Positions 10,625 through 19,724 of a stretch of 64,000 nucleotides of DNA are shown here, one piece after another. The position numbers were made by a program, and so were the translations under genes. Location of the stretch: assembly GCF_026802175.1 (NCBI RefSeq), contig NZ_CP113797.1, positions 558,001-622,000 on the forward strand. Direction: 5' to 3'. Origin of the DNA: Thermocoleostomius sinensis A174 (lineage in GTDB: Bacteria; Cyanobacteriota; Cyanobacteriia; Elainellales; Elainellaceae). Positions within the stretch are counted from its first letter, which is position 1; every line of letters starts with the position of its first letter. The notes under the pieces were generated by a model. It saw nothing but the letters and a program-made list of their open reading frames with translations. It ran no database searches and was not told where the DNA came from.

Positions 10625-10912
10625 TTAGATTGAGCCTGTCGCATCCTCTCGCTCATCGCCAGTGGGAGCCGGATGTTGCTCTAAATAGTGAGGATTGCTC
10701 AGTAGTGCGTTGAACAACGATTCTGGCGTCATGCCACGTAATTGAGCAGAATATTCTAGCATGTCCTGTAACATTTCTTTCTTCTCACGTACACGTAACC
10801 CGATGAGGGCCGTTGCTAAATTTGTTTTATTTTTACCAATAAGGGCTGCCCATACTGTTAACCAATGATCGTCATGTTCGCCCAATGGGCCAATCGTAAA
10901 TCGCTTCGGCAT
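10625..10912 (-). CDS. Small RHH-like protein, paralogue A
   Basis: A 95-residue protein I do not recognise by name. Its first 27 residues (from MPKRFTIGPLGEHDDHW through WAALIGK) are identical to those of the protein at 11563-11850, and about 60 of 95 positions match overall with no gap. The start is set at this shared methionine, though the frame extends five codons further (10927). The order strand, helix, turn, helix (FTIGP / HDDHWLTVWAALIGK / NLATALIGLRV) resembles a ribbon-helix-helix DNA-binding fold; a second amphipathic helical region and an acidic tail follow. A regulator or antitoxin-like role is possible but unproven. Confidence 0.7.
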   Translation of the reverse strand: MPKRFTIGPLGEHDDHWLTVWAALIGKNKTNLATALIGLRVREKKEMLQDMLEYSAQLRGMTPESLFNALLSNPHYLEQHPAPTGDEREDATGSI

Positions 10913-11248
10913 TTTTTTGAAAAACATGAATGTTTCGCTTGATGGGCGCTGACATGAGTCATGGGCCCGCTTGGCTTGTCGCTGTCAGCGATCGGAAAAC
11001 TCTCGATCGATAGACCTGACAAACACCGTCAATTACAAACTCAATAGATACTTCTCAAGGATTGAACTGAGATTGACACAGTAAAATCAAACGATACGCT
11101 CGTTGCACAATGGCTTTTTACTGGACACAGCAGTCACGTTGGAAAATACGGAGGTGCCACATTCACGCCTACAATCTGACACTAAGAACCTGACATTGAT
11201 TTAGTTTAGCGACCCTGATACCGAAATAAATAAGAATGCTTGATCGAG

Positions 11249-11289
11249 GAAAAACTCTGGCTTCATTAGCGTTTATCCAAGAGTTTTTC
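11249..11289. repeat. Perfect inverted repeat (10-bp stem) between the two paralogues
   Basis: GAAAAACTCT at 11249-11258 pairs with AGAGTTTTTC at 11280-11289 across a 21-base loop. The A-run before and T-run after would allow terminator action in either direction. It lies in the 635-base gap between the two RHH-like paralogues. A small hairpin TGCCTA/TAGGCA follows at 11298-11314, and a 14-base tandem duplication (GTCCTGAAGTCAA units) at 11390-11417. No gene is visible in 10928-11562. Confidence 0.6.
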
Positions 11290-11562
11290 AACCATACTGC
11301 CTAGCGAGTAGGCAACAAGAAAAGCCAAGTCTTTTACGATACAGGACACTCGCCTATAGAGTTGTATTGCGAGTAACAGACCCATCCATGTCCTGAAGTC
11401 AAAGTCCTGAAGTCAAGTGATGGAATGGGAGGAAACAATTAGTGCCAATCAAATTAACCAGTCATCAGCAAAGCACAAGAAGGGTGTGCCTAGCCTAAGC
11501 TCAAATTCAAAACCAGCGATTGGTAAATGGCGTATTGTTTTCAAGCATATCATTTTCTTAAA

Positions 11563-11850
11563 TTAACGTGAGGAAGAAAATTCATCCTCTTCATCACTTT
11601 CGGCGATCGGATTGTCTTCTAGAAAGCGAGGATTGGTCAGGAGCGCATTAAATAATTCATCTGCGGTCATACCACGATGTTTAGCGGAATATTCTAATAA
11701 TTCCAAAATTGACTCTTTGTTCTGCTTCACTCGCAGCCCCACAATGGAAGTTGCCAACGCCGCTTTACTTTTGCCAATCAAGGCAGCCCACACGGTTAGC
11801 CAGTGGTCGTCGTGCTCTCCAAGTGGGCCAATTGTAAATCGTTTAGGCAT
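11563..11850 (-). CDS. Small RHH-like protein, paralogue B
   Basis: A 95-residue paralogue of the 10625-10912 protein with exactly the same length when both start at MPKRF. The N-terminal 27 residues are identical, while the codons differ at many third positions. This indicates an older duplication held by selection on the protein rather than a recent copy. The C-terminus is acidic (SDEEDE). The frame continues upstream to 11883, but the conserved methionine is the better start. Same strand as paralogue A, 650 bases apart with no gene between, so each probably has its own promoter. Function unknown; the fold suggests DNA binding. Confidence 0.7.
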   Translation of the reverse strand: MPKRFTIGPLGEHDDHWLTVWAALIGKSKAALATSIVGLRVKQNKESILELLEYSAKHRGMTADELFNALLTNPRFLEDNPIAESDEEDEFSSSR

Positions 11851-12584
11851 ATTGGTTCTAAATAAATATAGACTCTGCGACAATTTGTGAAGTTTGGTGA
11901 ATCCCTCTGGGAGGTGACTTGCTCGACCCTGTGATCAATTGATTGATGAACAAGCCTAATTGAGCGAACATCTAGTTACAGCTAGCGCTTCTAGAACAAG
12001 CATTTGTAAGGTTGAGTCGATCGAAATAGATGGATTCAATCTGCTACAGCGACCTAACCACTCGCAAAAATCAACTCTGAATTGCAGTCGCCAAAGCCAC
12101 GACATGCCTTATCATTCTAAGTGGATGGAGTACCAGCGGAATGCAGAATGAGTATACCTTACTCAAAGCGACTTCCCAATTTTGAAGATTTGAATTCATC
12201 CATACTTCAAAAACAAGCGGAGTTACTCAGTCTAAGTCGGGTGAGAATGAACTATGCCAATCATCCCCTCAGCAATCACAGTGCCCAACAACGGCATCTA
12301 TGGCAGCAAACTTTAAATTTTTTGAGTTTGAAGGTGAGGATTACGTTGATATTCCGACAGCATTGCACCTCTGAACATAACTCCCCAGGTAAATCTCAAA
12401 CTTGCCTCAGTACCATAGGCTGAAGCAGCTTCCAGGATGAGATTAACCGATGTGGTAAATGATTGATTCAGATCTCAAACGATTGCTCCCTATCAAAAAA
12501 TAGCACGATCGAGCCTGCTAACTTGCTTACAAATGATATAGTACTGCCGCTTTTTCTTTATTGTGTTGAAGGTCTGATGACACT
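11851..12584. other. Gene-poor region between RHH-like genes
   Basis: About 730 bases without a gene I can support. A 100-codon open frame at 12121-12423 shows no recognisable domain, and its composition (many S, H, Q and N scattered) does not look protein-like. The region must hold the divergent promoters for paralogue B and for the gene at 12585. Confidence 0.45.
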
Positions 12585-12881
12585 ATGGTGAAAAAACGAT
12601 CTCGGCGGCTTCAAGTAGAAATCTCAGCAGACCTAGAGCGAAAATTAATTCTCTGGGCCGCAACTAGAGACATGAAGCTAAACCCTTGGATAAAAGTCGT
12701 TTTAAGAATGCGAGTCGATGAACACTGGACTAAAATCTATCAGACGCTCAAAGAAAAAGCCGAACGACTGGAAATGCCGGTCGAAGAATTAGAGCATAAA
12801 ATCTTGGAGCAGTACGGGTTTGATTTTGAGCGAGAAAAAGAAGAATTAGAACAGGGGCTAGCAGACAACGAGGAGGATTGA
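12585..12881 (+). CDS. Divergent third RHH-like small protein
   Basis: A 98-residue, highly charged protein. From its WAA triplet (near residue 22) it aligns without gaps for about 50 residues to the two paralogues at 10.6 and 11.6 kb: WAA, then LRMRV against IGLRV, then the pattern E...A..L.M..E.L...L. Its N-terminus (KKRSRRLQVEISADLERKLILWAATRD) looks like a classic CopG/Arc-type ribbon-helix-helix: a basic arm, a beta strand, then helix 1. The C-terminus is acidic (EKEELEQGLADNEED). A DNA-binding regulator is the most likely reading, but no partner toxin gene is adjacent. Confidence 0.7.
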   Translation: MVKKRSRRLQVEISADLERKLILWAATRDMKLNPWIKVVLRMRVDEHWTKIYQTLKEKAERLEMPVEELEHKILEQYGFDFEREKEELEQGLADNEED

Positions 12882-12957
12882 GGGGGATTGAGCTACCTGA
12901 ACAGGTAGTTTGCCGTCTTTGGTTGGTCTTGCTTTTCCAGTGTGCAACTCACCTTTG

Positions 12958-13018
12958 CGCTCTCACCCTAAATTCCTCTCCCGCATGTGGGAGGAGGGGG
13001 ACGTTGAAGCCTTCCCCG
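12958..13018 (+). repeat. Dispersed palindromic intergenic repeat, copy 1
   Basis: Begins CTCACCCTAAATTCCTCTCCC, forms a stem with GGGAGGAGG, and continues into GGGGACGTTGAAGCC. The same consensus (CCCTCACCCTAAATCCCTCTCCC-like, loop, GGGAGAGGGAC, then GTTGAAACC) occurs in reverse orientation near 30821-30878 and partially at 21904-21945 and 20083-20165. Confidence 0.6.
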
Positions 13019-13152
13019 CTCTCGACCGTGGGAAGTAGGGGTTGGGGGAGGAGGACGAATGCCGCAACTTGCAAACGTGACAGGCTCCCCTTTTCCATTT
13101 GTTCATATTATTCATAGCTGCACACAATTCTTGCCCCTGAGCACCCGCCCCT

Positions 13153-13193
13153 AAGCACCCGATATACGTCCCTTTGGAATACGCCGGGTGCTT
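13153..13193 (+). terminator. Terminator-like inverted repeat
   Basis: A perfect 9-bp stem, AAGCACCCG (13153-13161) with CGGGTGCTT (13185-13193), is followed by TTGATTGTTTG. The loop is long (23 bases). It may end transcription from the 12585-12881 gene, although it lies about 270 bases past its stop codon. Confidence 0.5.
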
Positions 13194-13592
13194 TTGATTG
13201 TTTGTAGCTTAGTGCACAGTTACGATCGTTTTTGCATCACACTTGCACAATTTTGGTTCAAATGATAGCATCACAAGTAAGGTGCAAGGGCAGTTGTTGC
13301 CCTGGAATACGGTCTCGTGGGCACAAGGTGCTGCCTAGATCGATTTAGCAAGTCGTGTGGTTTCTAAGTAGAAGACAGGAATTGGCATCTACGTCTACTT
13401 GCATCTTTAGCCCTGTCTAGTGTTTCTTCTACTGATATTTCCTAAGAAGGGTGGACCTACGCTCTTCCCTGTTACGGTGTGCAAAGGCAGAGTGGGTTTG
13501 GCGTCAGTGTCAATCAAGTTTGGTATCTGCTAGTACATGGCACACATTGAATTGCATCTACCGTTTCTAAGACACTGCAATATTTACCATCT

Positions 13593-13928
13593 ATGCAAGC
13601 TGACGTTATTGATCAATTGCTCGCCTCAATGGCGATCGATGAATTTATGGAATTCATGAGCGAACTATTCCCTGATTTAATTGATGATTTGGCAATGCAA
13701 GCAATGAAGCAGGCATGGATCGATTTGGAAGAAGCTGAAGCACATCGTATCGCTACAGCCATGACTCACAGTTTTGATTGGCAGGAGAATTCTGTAGAGA
13801 ATTTGGAAGCAAGCGCTTTACTTCATTGGTTTATCGCAACTCAGCGACCATTTAGGTCCAAAATTGCAGATCAATTAGCAGATCAATTAGCTTTGCCATG
13901 GACTCAAAGCAATCTCACCAACTCATAA
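13593..13928 (+). CDS. Hypothetical acidic helical protein, upstream gene of overlapping pair
   Basis: A 111-residue protein I do not recognise. It is acidic and predicted largely helical, with hydrophobic repeats such as DQLLASMAIDEFMEFMSELF and an ALLHWFIATQRPF segment. It has no signal peptide or metal motif. The start is ATG 13593. Its last 31 bases overlap the start of the next gene at 13898, which suggests translational coupling and a shared function. Overlapping pairs of this size are common among toxin-antitoxin modules, but neither partner matches a family I can name. Confidence 0.55.
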   Translation: MQADVIDQLLASMAIDEFMEFMSELFPDLIDDLAMQAMKQAWIDLEEAEAHRIATAMTHSFDWQENSVENLEASALLHWFIATQRPFRSKIADQLADQLALPWTQSNLTNS

Positions 13929-14158
13929 AATTTCTTTGCAAGATTGATGCATTGAACGCTACTGTTGTTGAAGATCTATTCAAAGTCAAAGTCAAGATTA
14001 CTGATTCGCGCATCAATATTTGGTGTCCCAATGAACTATTGGCTTACCGCACCTATGGAACCGCATCTTATCTAAAGGGCAGCCACTACCGAATTCAAAT
14101 TGCCATTGGCGGACAACCAGACGTTCCGGAGCGCATCTACCATGAGCACTGGATTTAA
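13898..14158 (+). CDS. Hypothetical protein, downstream gene of overlapping pair
   Basis: An 86-residue protein of unknown family. It starts at ATG 13898 inside the 3' end of the preceding gene. The first part is helical (SHQLIKFLCKIDALNATVVEDL); the rest looks like beta strands (VKVKITDSRINIWCP, HYRIQIAIGG) ending IYHEHWI. There is no convincing Shine-Dalgarno, consistent with coupling to the upstream frame. A small alpha/beta protein is all that can be said. Confidence 0.55.
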   Translation: MDSKQSHQLIKFLCKIDALNATVVEDLFKVKVKITDSRINIWCPNELLAYRTYGTASYLKGSHYRIQIAIGGQPDVPERIYHEHWI

Positions 14159-14232
14159 TCCAGGGGGCTGATTGAGCCTTGAGCCTAGAAGCGCTAAAGT
14201 CTGTTTTGGGCGAGCGAGGCGAGAGCATCAAA

Positions 14233-15273
14233 CTATTGCAAAATAGCATCCAGAATCGGGTCTGCCCCATAGCGAATCGGATCAGTGCAAGGAAGTCCTG
14301 TTTCTAACTGTGCCTGCTCGATCGCTTGCTGGGCTTGCTCTTCATCAAGCTGAAATGTATTCAGTGCCACGGCTACGATTTTGGTGGAGGCAAAGGAGCC
14401 ACCTGCCGAAGCCACGGTTTCGTAAACCTCGATCGTTTTGCGTAACGGTGGAATTGGCACATCAGGAAAGTTATGAATGTGCGTTTGTCCGGCTCGATGC
14501 ACCAATACCAAATGCGTTGGCTGGGAACCGCGCAGTAGGGGAAGGGTAGCTGTGGAAGCTGGATTCATCAACGACCCTTGCCCTTCCACATACAGCACAT
14601 CATAGTCATAGCCATACCGCATCATCAGTTGCTCGATCGCGCCGGATGCAAAATCAATCCGTACGGCATCCAGCGGTACACCGTCATGCCCTAGCATTAA
14701 TCCGGTTTGCCCGGTTGCCACAAAGCGCGATCGCAAACCGCGCTGCATTGAGGTTTTGTGCAACTCTAGCCCGGTGGACATTTTGCCGACGCTCATGTCC
14801 GTTCCCACCATTAACACTCGTAGACAGGGTAACCGCCGAGCTTGCCCACTGCCGATGGTCAACCCCTGCGGTTCTTGCCGCACATCCCAAATCCACTGCT
14901 TGGGTTGCAACAGTGCCTTCAGGGCTGGATCGGTGGACATAGGAGTATGCAGCCCATTAACGATCGACAACCCGGCTGCTACAGCTTGTTTAATTTCTGC
15001 CTGCCATGCCTCTGGCAACGCCCCCCCTGAGGGAGCAATGCCGAGCGCTAAGACGGTAGGTTGATAGGCCAGCGATGCTTCAACGGATGCCACAATTGGC
15101 ACATCACGGGGAATGTTGGTTAGCTCTGGCAAGGATTGTCCCGCACATTCATAGTCGATCACCGCCACGATCGGAATTTCACTGTAGCGCAAGAGAGAAA
15201 GCCCGGTTTTACCTCTAGATGACTGAGTGCCTTCATGCAGCAGGATGGCGATGCGATGGTCGGGGGTGAGCAT
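14233..15273 (-). CDS. DUF1611 family P-loop protein
   Basis: A 346-residue DUF1611 protein. The N-terminal half (about 1-140) carries a Rossmann-like region; the C-terminal half carries a P-loop, VGTDMSVGKMSTGLELHK (near residue 156), and the conserved VEGQGSLMNPA segment. A bacterial member, DgcN, is reported to act in D-glutamate metabolism together with the epimerase DgcA. No epimerase gene lies next to this one, so that role is only a family-level suggestion. It is divergent from the phosphohexomutase gene. Confidence 0.85.
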   Translation of the reverse strand: MLTPDHRIAILLHEGTQSSRGKTGLSLLRYSEIPIVAVIDYECAGQSLPELTNIPRDVPIVASVEASLAYQPTVLALGIAPSGGALPEAWQAEIKQAVAAGLSIVNGLHTPMSTDPALKALLQPKQWIWDVRQEPQGLTIGSGQARRLPCLRVLMVGTDMSVGKMSTGLELHKTSMQRGLRSRFVATGQTGLMLGHDGVPLDAVRIDFASGAIEQLMMRYGYDYDVLYVEGQGSLMNPASTATLPLLRGSQPTHLVLVHRAGQTHIHNFPDVPIPPLRKTIEVYETVASAGGSFASTKIVAVALNTFQLDEEQAQQAIEQAQLETGLPCTDPIRYGADPILDAILQ

Positions 15274-15655
15274 GGAATAGGAAGTAAGGAGTGGGGAGTA
15301 GGGGTGGGGATCAGAAAATCAAGAAAGTGGGAAATCGGAAAAAAGAATCGTGTTTCTCTCTGTTTTAGCCTTGAGCAAACAGAAGGGGCGATTGCGATAC
15401 CATTGAATCATAATCCGCTGAATTTATCTGTTCTTTACAGGATAAATACATGCTGTAGGGCTGCATAAAGTTTAACGGTGTTGCTCTTAAAAAAGTTTGC
15501 TATCAAGTAACTGAAACGCTATAAAGTGCAAGACTAGAGTTTTAGATCCTAGCTTTGTTGATTTGTTTCCTGGGTACACTCAAGGCAACTTTTCCAATTT
15601 TGCATCGCTCCGTTTGAATTGATTTAGTGAACCTATACCGCAACATCAGACATCT
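15274..15655. other. Divergent promoter region, DUF1611 / phosphohexomutase
   Basis: About 380 bases with a degenerate G-rich heptamer stretch near 15286-15320 and an AT-rich remainder that should contain both promoters. I see no gene, tRNA or strong hairpin. Confidence 0.45.
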
Positions 15656-17119
15656 ATGGCAGTTCATTTTTCTCCGGCGTCGTTCGTTACAAAGCCCATT
15701 ACGTTTGGCACAGATGGTTGGCGTGGGGTTATTGCCGCAGATTTTACGTTTGAGCGCGTCATGCGAGTGGCTCCGATCGCCGCCCAAGCGTTGGCACAGT
15801 CCTATGGCAGTAATGGCAGCCGCACCATTATCGTGGGATACGATCGGCGGTTTTTGTCGGAGGAGTTTGCCAAAGCCACCGCAGACGTGGTGAAAGCCGC
15901 GGGGTTTGATGTCTTGTTGTCGGAAACCTATGCGCCAACACCAGCGTTTAGCTGGGCGGCTAAGCAGCAAAATGCCCTAGGAGCACTAGTAATTACGGCT
16001 AGCCATAATCCGGGAATCTATTCTGGCTTTAAGGTGAAGGGAGCGTTTGGCGGATCTGTCCCTCCAGAGGTGACAAAGCACATTGAAGCCATGCTAGCGA
16101 CTAATGAATCAGTCGAATCGGCTACGACTGGGACATTGACGACGTTCAATCCTTGGGAAAGCTATTGCGAGGCGTTGCGATCGCGGGTGGATATTGCAGC
16201 GATTCGCGAGGCCATTGCCCAAGGTCGGCTGACGGTTTTTGCCGATGTCATGCACGGGGCCGCAGCCACTGGATTGGAGCAACTGCTGGGAATTCCGATT
16301 CAGGAATTGCATGGCGATCGCGATCCATTGTTTGGCGGTGGCGCACCGGAACCCTTGCCGCGCTATCTAACAGATCTGTTGGCGAAACTAACCGCGCACG
16401 GGCAACAGGACAATGCTGGCTTGGCCGTTGGCTTGGTGTTTGATGGGGACAGCGATCGGGTGGCGGCGGTGGATGGACGCGGCAATTTCCTTAGTTCCCA
16501 AATTCTAATTCCAGTATTGATTGAACACCTGGCCACTCGGCGCGGCTATGCCGGCGAAGTCGTGAAAACCATCAGCGGTTCCAATCTAATTCCCAAAGTG
16601 GCTCAGCTTTACAATTTGTCTGTTTACGAAACGCCGATCGGGTACAAGTATATTGCCGATCGTATGTTAGAAAGCCACGTGCTGCTGGGCGGTGAAGAAT
16701 CTGGTGGCATTGGCTATGGACATCACATTCCTGAACGGGATGCGCTGCTATCGGCACTGTATGTGCTGGAGGCAATTGTGCAGTCGGGGACAGATCTCAG
16801 CGATCTCTATGCTCAACTTCAGCAAAAAACGGGCTATTTCTCAGATTACGATCGCATTGACCTACCTCTGGCCAATATGGACGTGCGGGCCCGCTTGTTA
16901 GAGCAACTGCAAACCAACCCACCCAGTGTAATTGCAGGTCAGGCGGTACTGGATTGCTTAGCGATCGATGGTTACAAGTTCCAGTTATCCAATCAAAGCT
17001 GGCTGCTAATTCGCTTTAGCGGTACAGAACCCGTTCTGCGGCTTTACTCGGAAGCCCTCACCCTAGCAGACGCTCAACAAAATCTGGCATGGGCCGAAGC
17101 ATGGGCAAATTCCATTTAG
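15656..17119 (+). CDS. Phosphoglucomutase/phosphomannomutase family protein
   Basis: A 487-residue alpha-D-phosphohexomutase. The N-terminal substrate loop is FGTDGWRGV (near 22). The phospho-serine loop is TASHNPGIYSGFKVKG (near 118), the metal-binding loop is DGDSDRVAAVD (near 263), the sugar-specificity loop is GGEESGGIGY (near 345), and the phosphate-binding loop RFSGTEPVLRLY is at the C-terminus. Members interconvert hexose 1- and 6-phosphates for glycogen, sucrose and cell-wall precursors. Glucose versus mannose preference cannot be told securely. ATG 15656 lies just before the conserved domain. Confidence 0.92.
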   Translation: MAVHFSPASFVTKPITFGTDGWRGVIAADFTFERVMRVAPIAAQALAQSYGSNGSRTIIVGYDRRFLSEEFAKATADVVKAAGFDVLLSETYAPTPAFSWAAKQQNALGALVITASHNPGIYSGFKVKGAFGGSVPPEVTKHIEAMLATNESVESATTGTLTTFNPWESYCEALRSRVDIAAIREAIAQGRLTVFADVMHGAAATGLEQLLGIPIQELHGDRDPLFGGGAPEPLPRYLTDLLAKLTAHGQQDNAGLAVGLVFDGDSDRVAAVDGRGNFLSSQILIPVLIEHLATRRGYAGEVVKTISGSNLIPKVAQLYNLSVYETPIGYKYIADRMLESHVLLGGEESGGIGYGHHIPERDALLSALYVLEAIVQSGTDLSDLYAQLQQKTGYFSDYDRIDLPLANMDVRARLLEQLQTNPPSVIAGQAVLDCLAIDGYKFQLSNQSWLLIRFSGTEPVLRLYSEALTLADAQQNLAWAEAWANSI

Positions 17120-17252
17120 GAGGGGGCAATGGCAGGTTGGCAGCCAGGAGAGAAATGAGAAGGGGAGGGATAGGAGAACCAACCACAACCCCCTATACTG
17201 GTGTTTGAATTGGCGCTGATCCCAATTCCTAATTCCTACACTCCAATCTTCA

Positions 17253-17846
17253 ATGCCTACCCTCGTTGTTGCTACCAGAAATCCCGGCAAACTCAAGGAG
17301 ATGCAAGCCTATTTGACTGATCCGGCTTTAAATTGGTCGTTGCGGCTGAAACCTGCCGATCTGGAGATTGAAGAGACCGGACAAACGTTCCTGGAAAATG
17401 CTGGCCTCAAGGCGTCTCAGGTAGCACAGGCGATCGGTGAATGGGCGATCGCCGATGATTCGGGGCTGGCGGTAGATGCACTGGGCGGTGCACCGGGAAT
17501 TTTTTCAGCGCGGTATGGCAACACCGATGCCGATCGCATTGCTCGTCTGCTGTCAGAATTGGGAGAACGTCCCGATCGCCAAGCACAGTTTGTCTGTGCA
17601 GTGGCAGTGGCTCGTCCGGATGGAACAATCGTGCTGCAAACAGAAGGCATTTGCTCTGGTGAAATCCTCTACAGTCCGCGTGGGGTTGGTGGGTTTGGCT
17701 ATGATCCCATCTTTTATGTACCAACCGAACAAATGACCTTTGCAGAAATGCCACCAGCCGTCAAGCACCGAGTCAGCCATCGTGGACGAGCGTTCGAGGC
17801 CTTATTGCCGCAGTTGAAAGCGCTGTCCTCGGATGTAAACCCCTGA
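17253..17846 (+). CDS. rdgB: RdgB/HAM1 XTP/dITP pyrophosphatase
   Basis: A 197-residue non-canonical purine NTP pyrophosphatase that cleaves ITP, XTP and dITP to monophosphates, keeping deaminated purines out of nucleic acids. The nucleotide-binding motif is TRNPGKLKEM at the N-terminus, the metal site is AIADDSGLAVDALGGAPG (near 67), and the late motifs GFGYDPIF and SHRGRAFEAL are intact. Length is typical. It lies 133 bases after the phosphohexomutase gene, possibly co-transcribed, and converges on ilvD. Confidence 0.95.
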   Translation: MPTLVVATRNPGKLKEMQAYLTDPALNWSLRLKPADLEIEETGQTFLENAGLKASQVAQAIGEWAIADDSGLAVDALGGAPGIFSARYGNTDADRIARLLSELGERPDRQAQFVCAVAVARPDGTIVLQTEGICSGEILYSPRGVGGFGYDPIFYVPTEQMTFAEMPPAVKHRVSHRGRAFEALLPQLKALSSDVNP

Positions 17847-17879
17847 ACAGTAACCCCTAAACAGTGGAGACTGTCTTCT

Positions 17880-19724
17880 CTATTCCAGCATCGACAGATT
17901 GCGGACGGCTCCTTGATCGGCACTAGTTGCCAACAGCGCATAAGCTTTTAGGGCCGCTGTCACTCGTCGCTGCCGGGGTTGAGATGGTTTCCAGGCGTCT
18001 TTTCCCTTAGCATCCATCGCTGCTCGGCGGGTTGCAAGTTCTTCTGCTGATAGATCGACCTGAATGTGACGATTGGGGATATCAATCACAATGCGATCGC
18101 CATCATTAACCAATGCAATATTGCCGCCTGCCGCTGCCTCCGGGGAAACATGCCCGATCGACAAGCCAGACGTTCCGCCTGAAAAGCGCCCATCGGTTAA
18201 CAGCGCACAAACCTTGCCTAACCCCTTCGACTTCAAGTAGCTAGTGGGATAGAGCATTTCCTGCATTCCTGGCCCACCACGCGGCCCCTCATAGCGAATG
18301 ATCACCACATCGCCTGGTTTCACTTCATTGCAAAGAATGCCTGCAACCGCTGCATCCTGGCTTTCATAAATCCGCGCTGTACCTGCAAACACTAGAATAC
18401 TCTCGTCTACGCCTGCGGTTTTGACGATACAGCCGTGTTCCGCCAAGTTGCCATAAAGTACGGCCAACCCACCCTCTGTACTGTAGGCATGGTCAATGTT
18501 GCGAATACAACCGTTTTCCCGATCGAGGTCCAGGGAGTCCCAGCGGGTTGATTGACTAAACGCTTGCTGGGTAGGAATTCCAGCCGGACCTGCCCTAAAG
18601 AAAGTATGAACGGCTGCATCTTGGGTGCGTTTAACATCCCACCGATCGAGCGCCTCCTTGAGGGTTGGACTGTGAACCGTCGGCACCTCGGTGTGTAGTA
18701 ACCCAGCCCGATCGAGTTCGCCCAAAATACCCGGAACGCCGCCTGCCCGGTGAACATCCTCAATGTGATATTTTTGCGTATTCGGAGCGACTTTGCAGAG
18801 TTGGGGAACCTGGCGCGAGAGGCGATCGATGTCGGTCATGGTGAAATCGACCTCGGCTTCGCGGGCTGCCGCCAGCAAGTGCAGAATTGTGTTCGTTGAG
18901 CCGCCCATGGCAATATCCAGCATCATGGCATTTTCAAAGGCTTTGAAACTGGCGATCGAGCGTGGCAACACCGATGCATCGTCCTGCTCATAGTAGCGGC
19001 GAGTCAGGTTGACAATGGTTCTGGCGGCATTTAGGAACAGATCTTTGCGATCGAAATGAGTTGCCAGCGTAGTACCGTTGCCGGGTAAAGAAAGCCCGAT
19101 CGCCTCGGTGAGACAGTTCATGGAGTTGGCAGTAAACATGCCAGAACAAGAGCCGCAAGTGGGGCAGGCAGAGCGCTCATATTCTTCGACCACCTCATCG
19201 CTGACTTGGTCGTTGGCCGCAACCACCATCGCATCGACCAAATCTAGTTTGTGCTCTGCCAGCTTGGTTTTACCCGCTTCCATAGGGCCACCCGAAACAA
19301 ACACCGTCGGGATATTGAGCCGTAGGGCTGCCATTAACATTCCAGGGGTAATTTTGTCACAGTTGGAAATGCAAACCAGCGCATCGGCACAATGGGCGTT
19401 GACCATGTATTCCACCGCATCGGCAATGATTTCGCGGGAGGGCAAACTGTAGAGCATCCCATCGTGCCCCATCGCAATGCCATCGTCTATGGCGATCGTG
19501 TTAAATTCCTTAGCAACTCCGCCAGCCGCTTCAATTTCTCGGCAGACCAATTGCCCCAAATCCTTGAGGTGAACATGACCGGGCACAAATTGGGTGAAAG
19601 AGTTGGCAACGGCAATAATTGGTTTCTCGAAATCCTCAGTCTGCATTCCGGTGGCACGCCAAAGCGCGCGGGCCCCGGCCATGTTGCGTCCCTGAGTAGA
19701 GGTTCTCGATCGATAGGTCGGCAT
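17880..19724 (-). CDS. ilvD: Dihydroxy-acid dehydratase (long, E. coli-like form)
   Basis: A 614-residue IlvD that dehydrates dihydroxy acids to 2-oxo acids in isoleucine and valine synthesis, using an Fe-S cluster. Cluster cysteine regions are visible: SFTQFVPGH nearby, [11 protein letters not shown] (near 122) and [18 protein letters not shown] (near 190). Catalytic-site regions are [12 protein letters not shown] and [20 protein letters not shown]. It matches my memory of the E. coli enzyme (616 residues) almost throughout, including the C-terminal [10 protein letters not shown]. Most cyanobacterial IlvD proteins I recall are about 560 residues, so this long form may be acquired. Codon use looks like its neighbours. 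Confidence 0.95.
   Translation of the reverse strand: MPTYRSRTSTQGRNMAGARALWRATGMQTEDFEKPIIAVANSFTQFVPGHVHLKDLGQLVCREIEAAGGVAKEFNTIAIDDGIAMGHDGMLYSLPSREIIADAVEYMVNAHCADALVCISNCDKITPGMLMAALRLNIPTVFVSGGPMEAGKTKLAEHKLDLVDAMVVAANDQVSDEVVEEYERSACPTCGSCSGMFTANSMNCLTEAIGLSLPGNGTTLATHFDRKDLFLNAARTIVNLTRRYYEQDDASVLPRSIASFKAFENAMMLDIAMGGSTNTILHLLAAAREAEVDFTMTDIDRLSRQVPQLCKVAPNTQKYHIEDVHRAGGVPGILGELDRAGLLHTEVPTVHSPTLKEALDRWDVKRTQDAAVHTFFRAGPAGIPTQQAFSQSTRWDSLDLDRENGCIRNIDHAYSTEGGLAVLYGNLAEHGCIVKTAGVDESILVFAGTARIYESQDAAVAGILCNEVKPGDVVIIRYEGPRGGPGMQEMLYPTSYLKSKGLGKVCALLTDGRFSGGTSGLSIGHVSPEAAAGGNIALVNDGDRIVIDIPNRHIQVDLSAEELATRRAAMDAKGKDAWKPSQPRQRRVTAALKAYALLATSADQGAVRNLSMLE

Larger units (their letters stand above)
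12882..13592. other. Intergenic region with dispersed repeat and terminator-like stem
   Basis: About 710 bases without a supported gene. It holds a copy of the dispersed palindromic repeat at 12958-13018 and a terminator-like inverted repeat at 13153-13193. A small GGGCA/TGCCC hairpin lies near 13288. The rest is unremarkable. Confidence 0.5.

Noticed and set aside
12121-12423. 100-codon plus-strand frame in the gene-poor region
   Set aside because: No recognisable domain, no clear ribosome-binding site and irregular composition; probably a chance open frame.
13250-13262. GGTTCAAAT resembling a tRNA T-loop
   Set aside because: No T-stem, acceptor stem or anticodon arm can be built around it.
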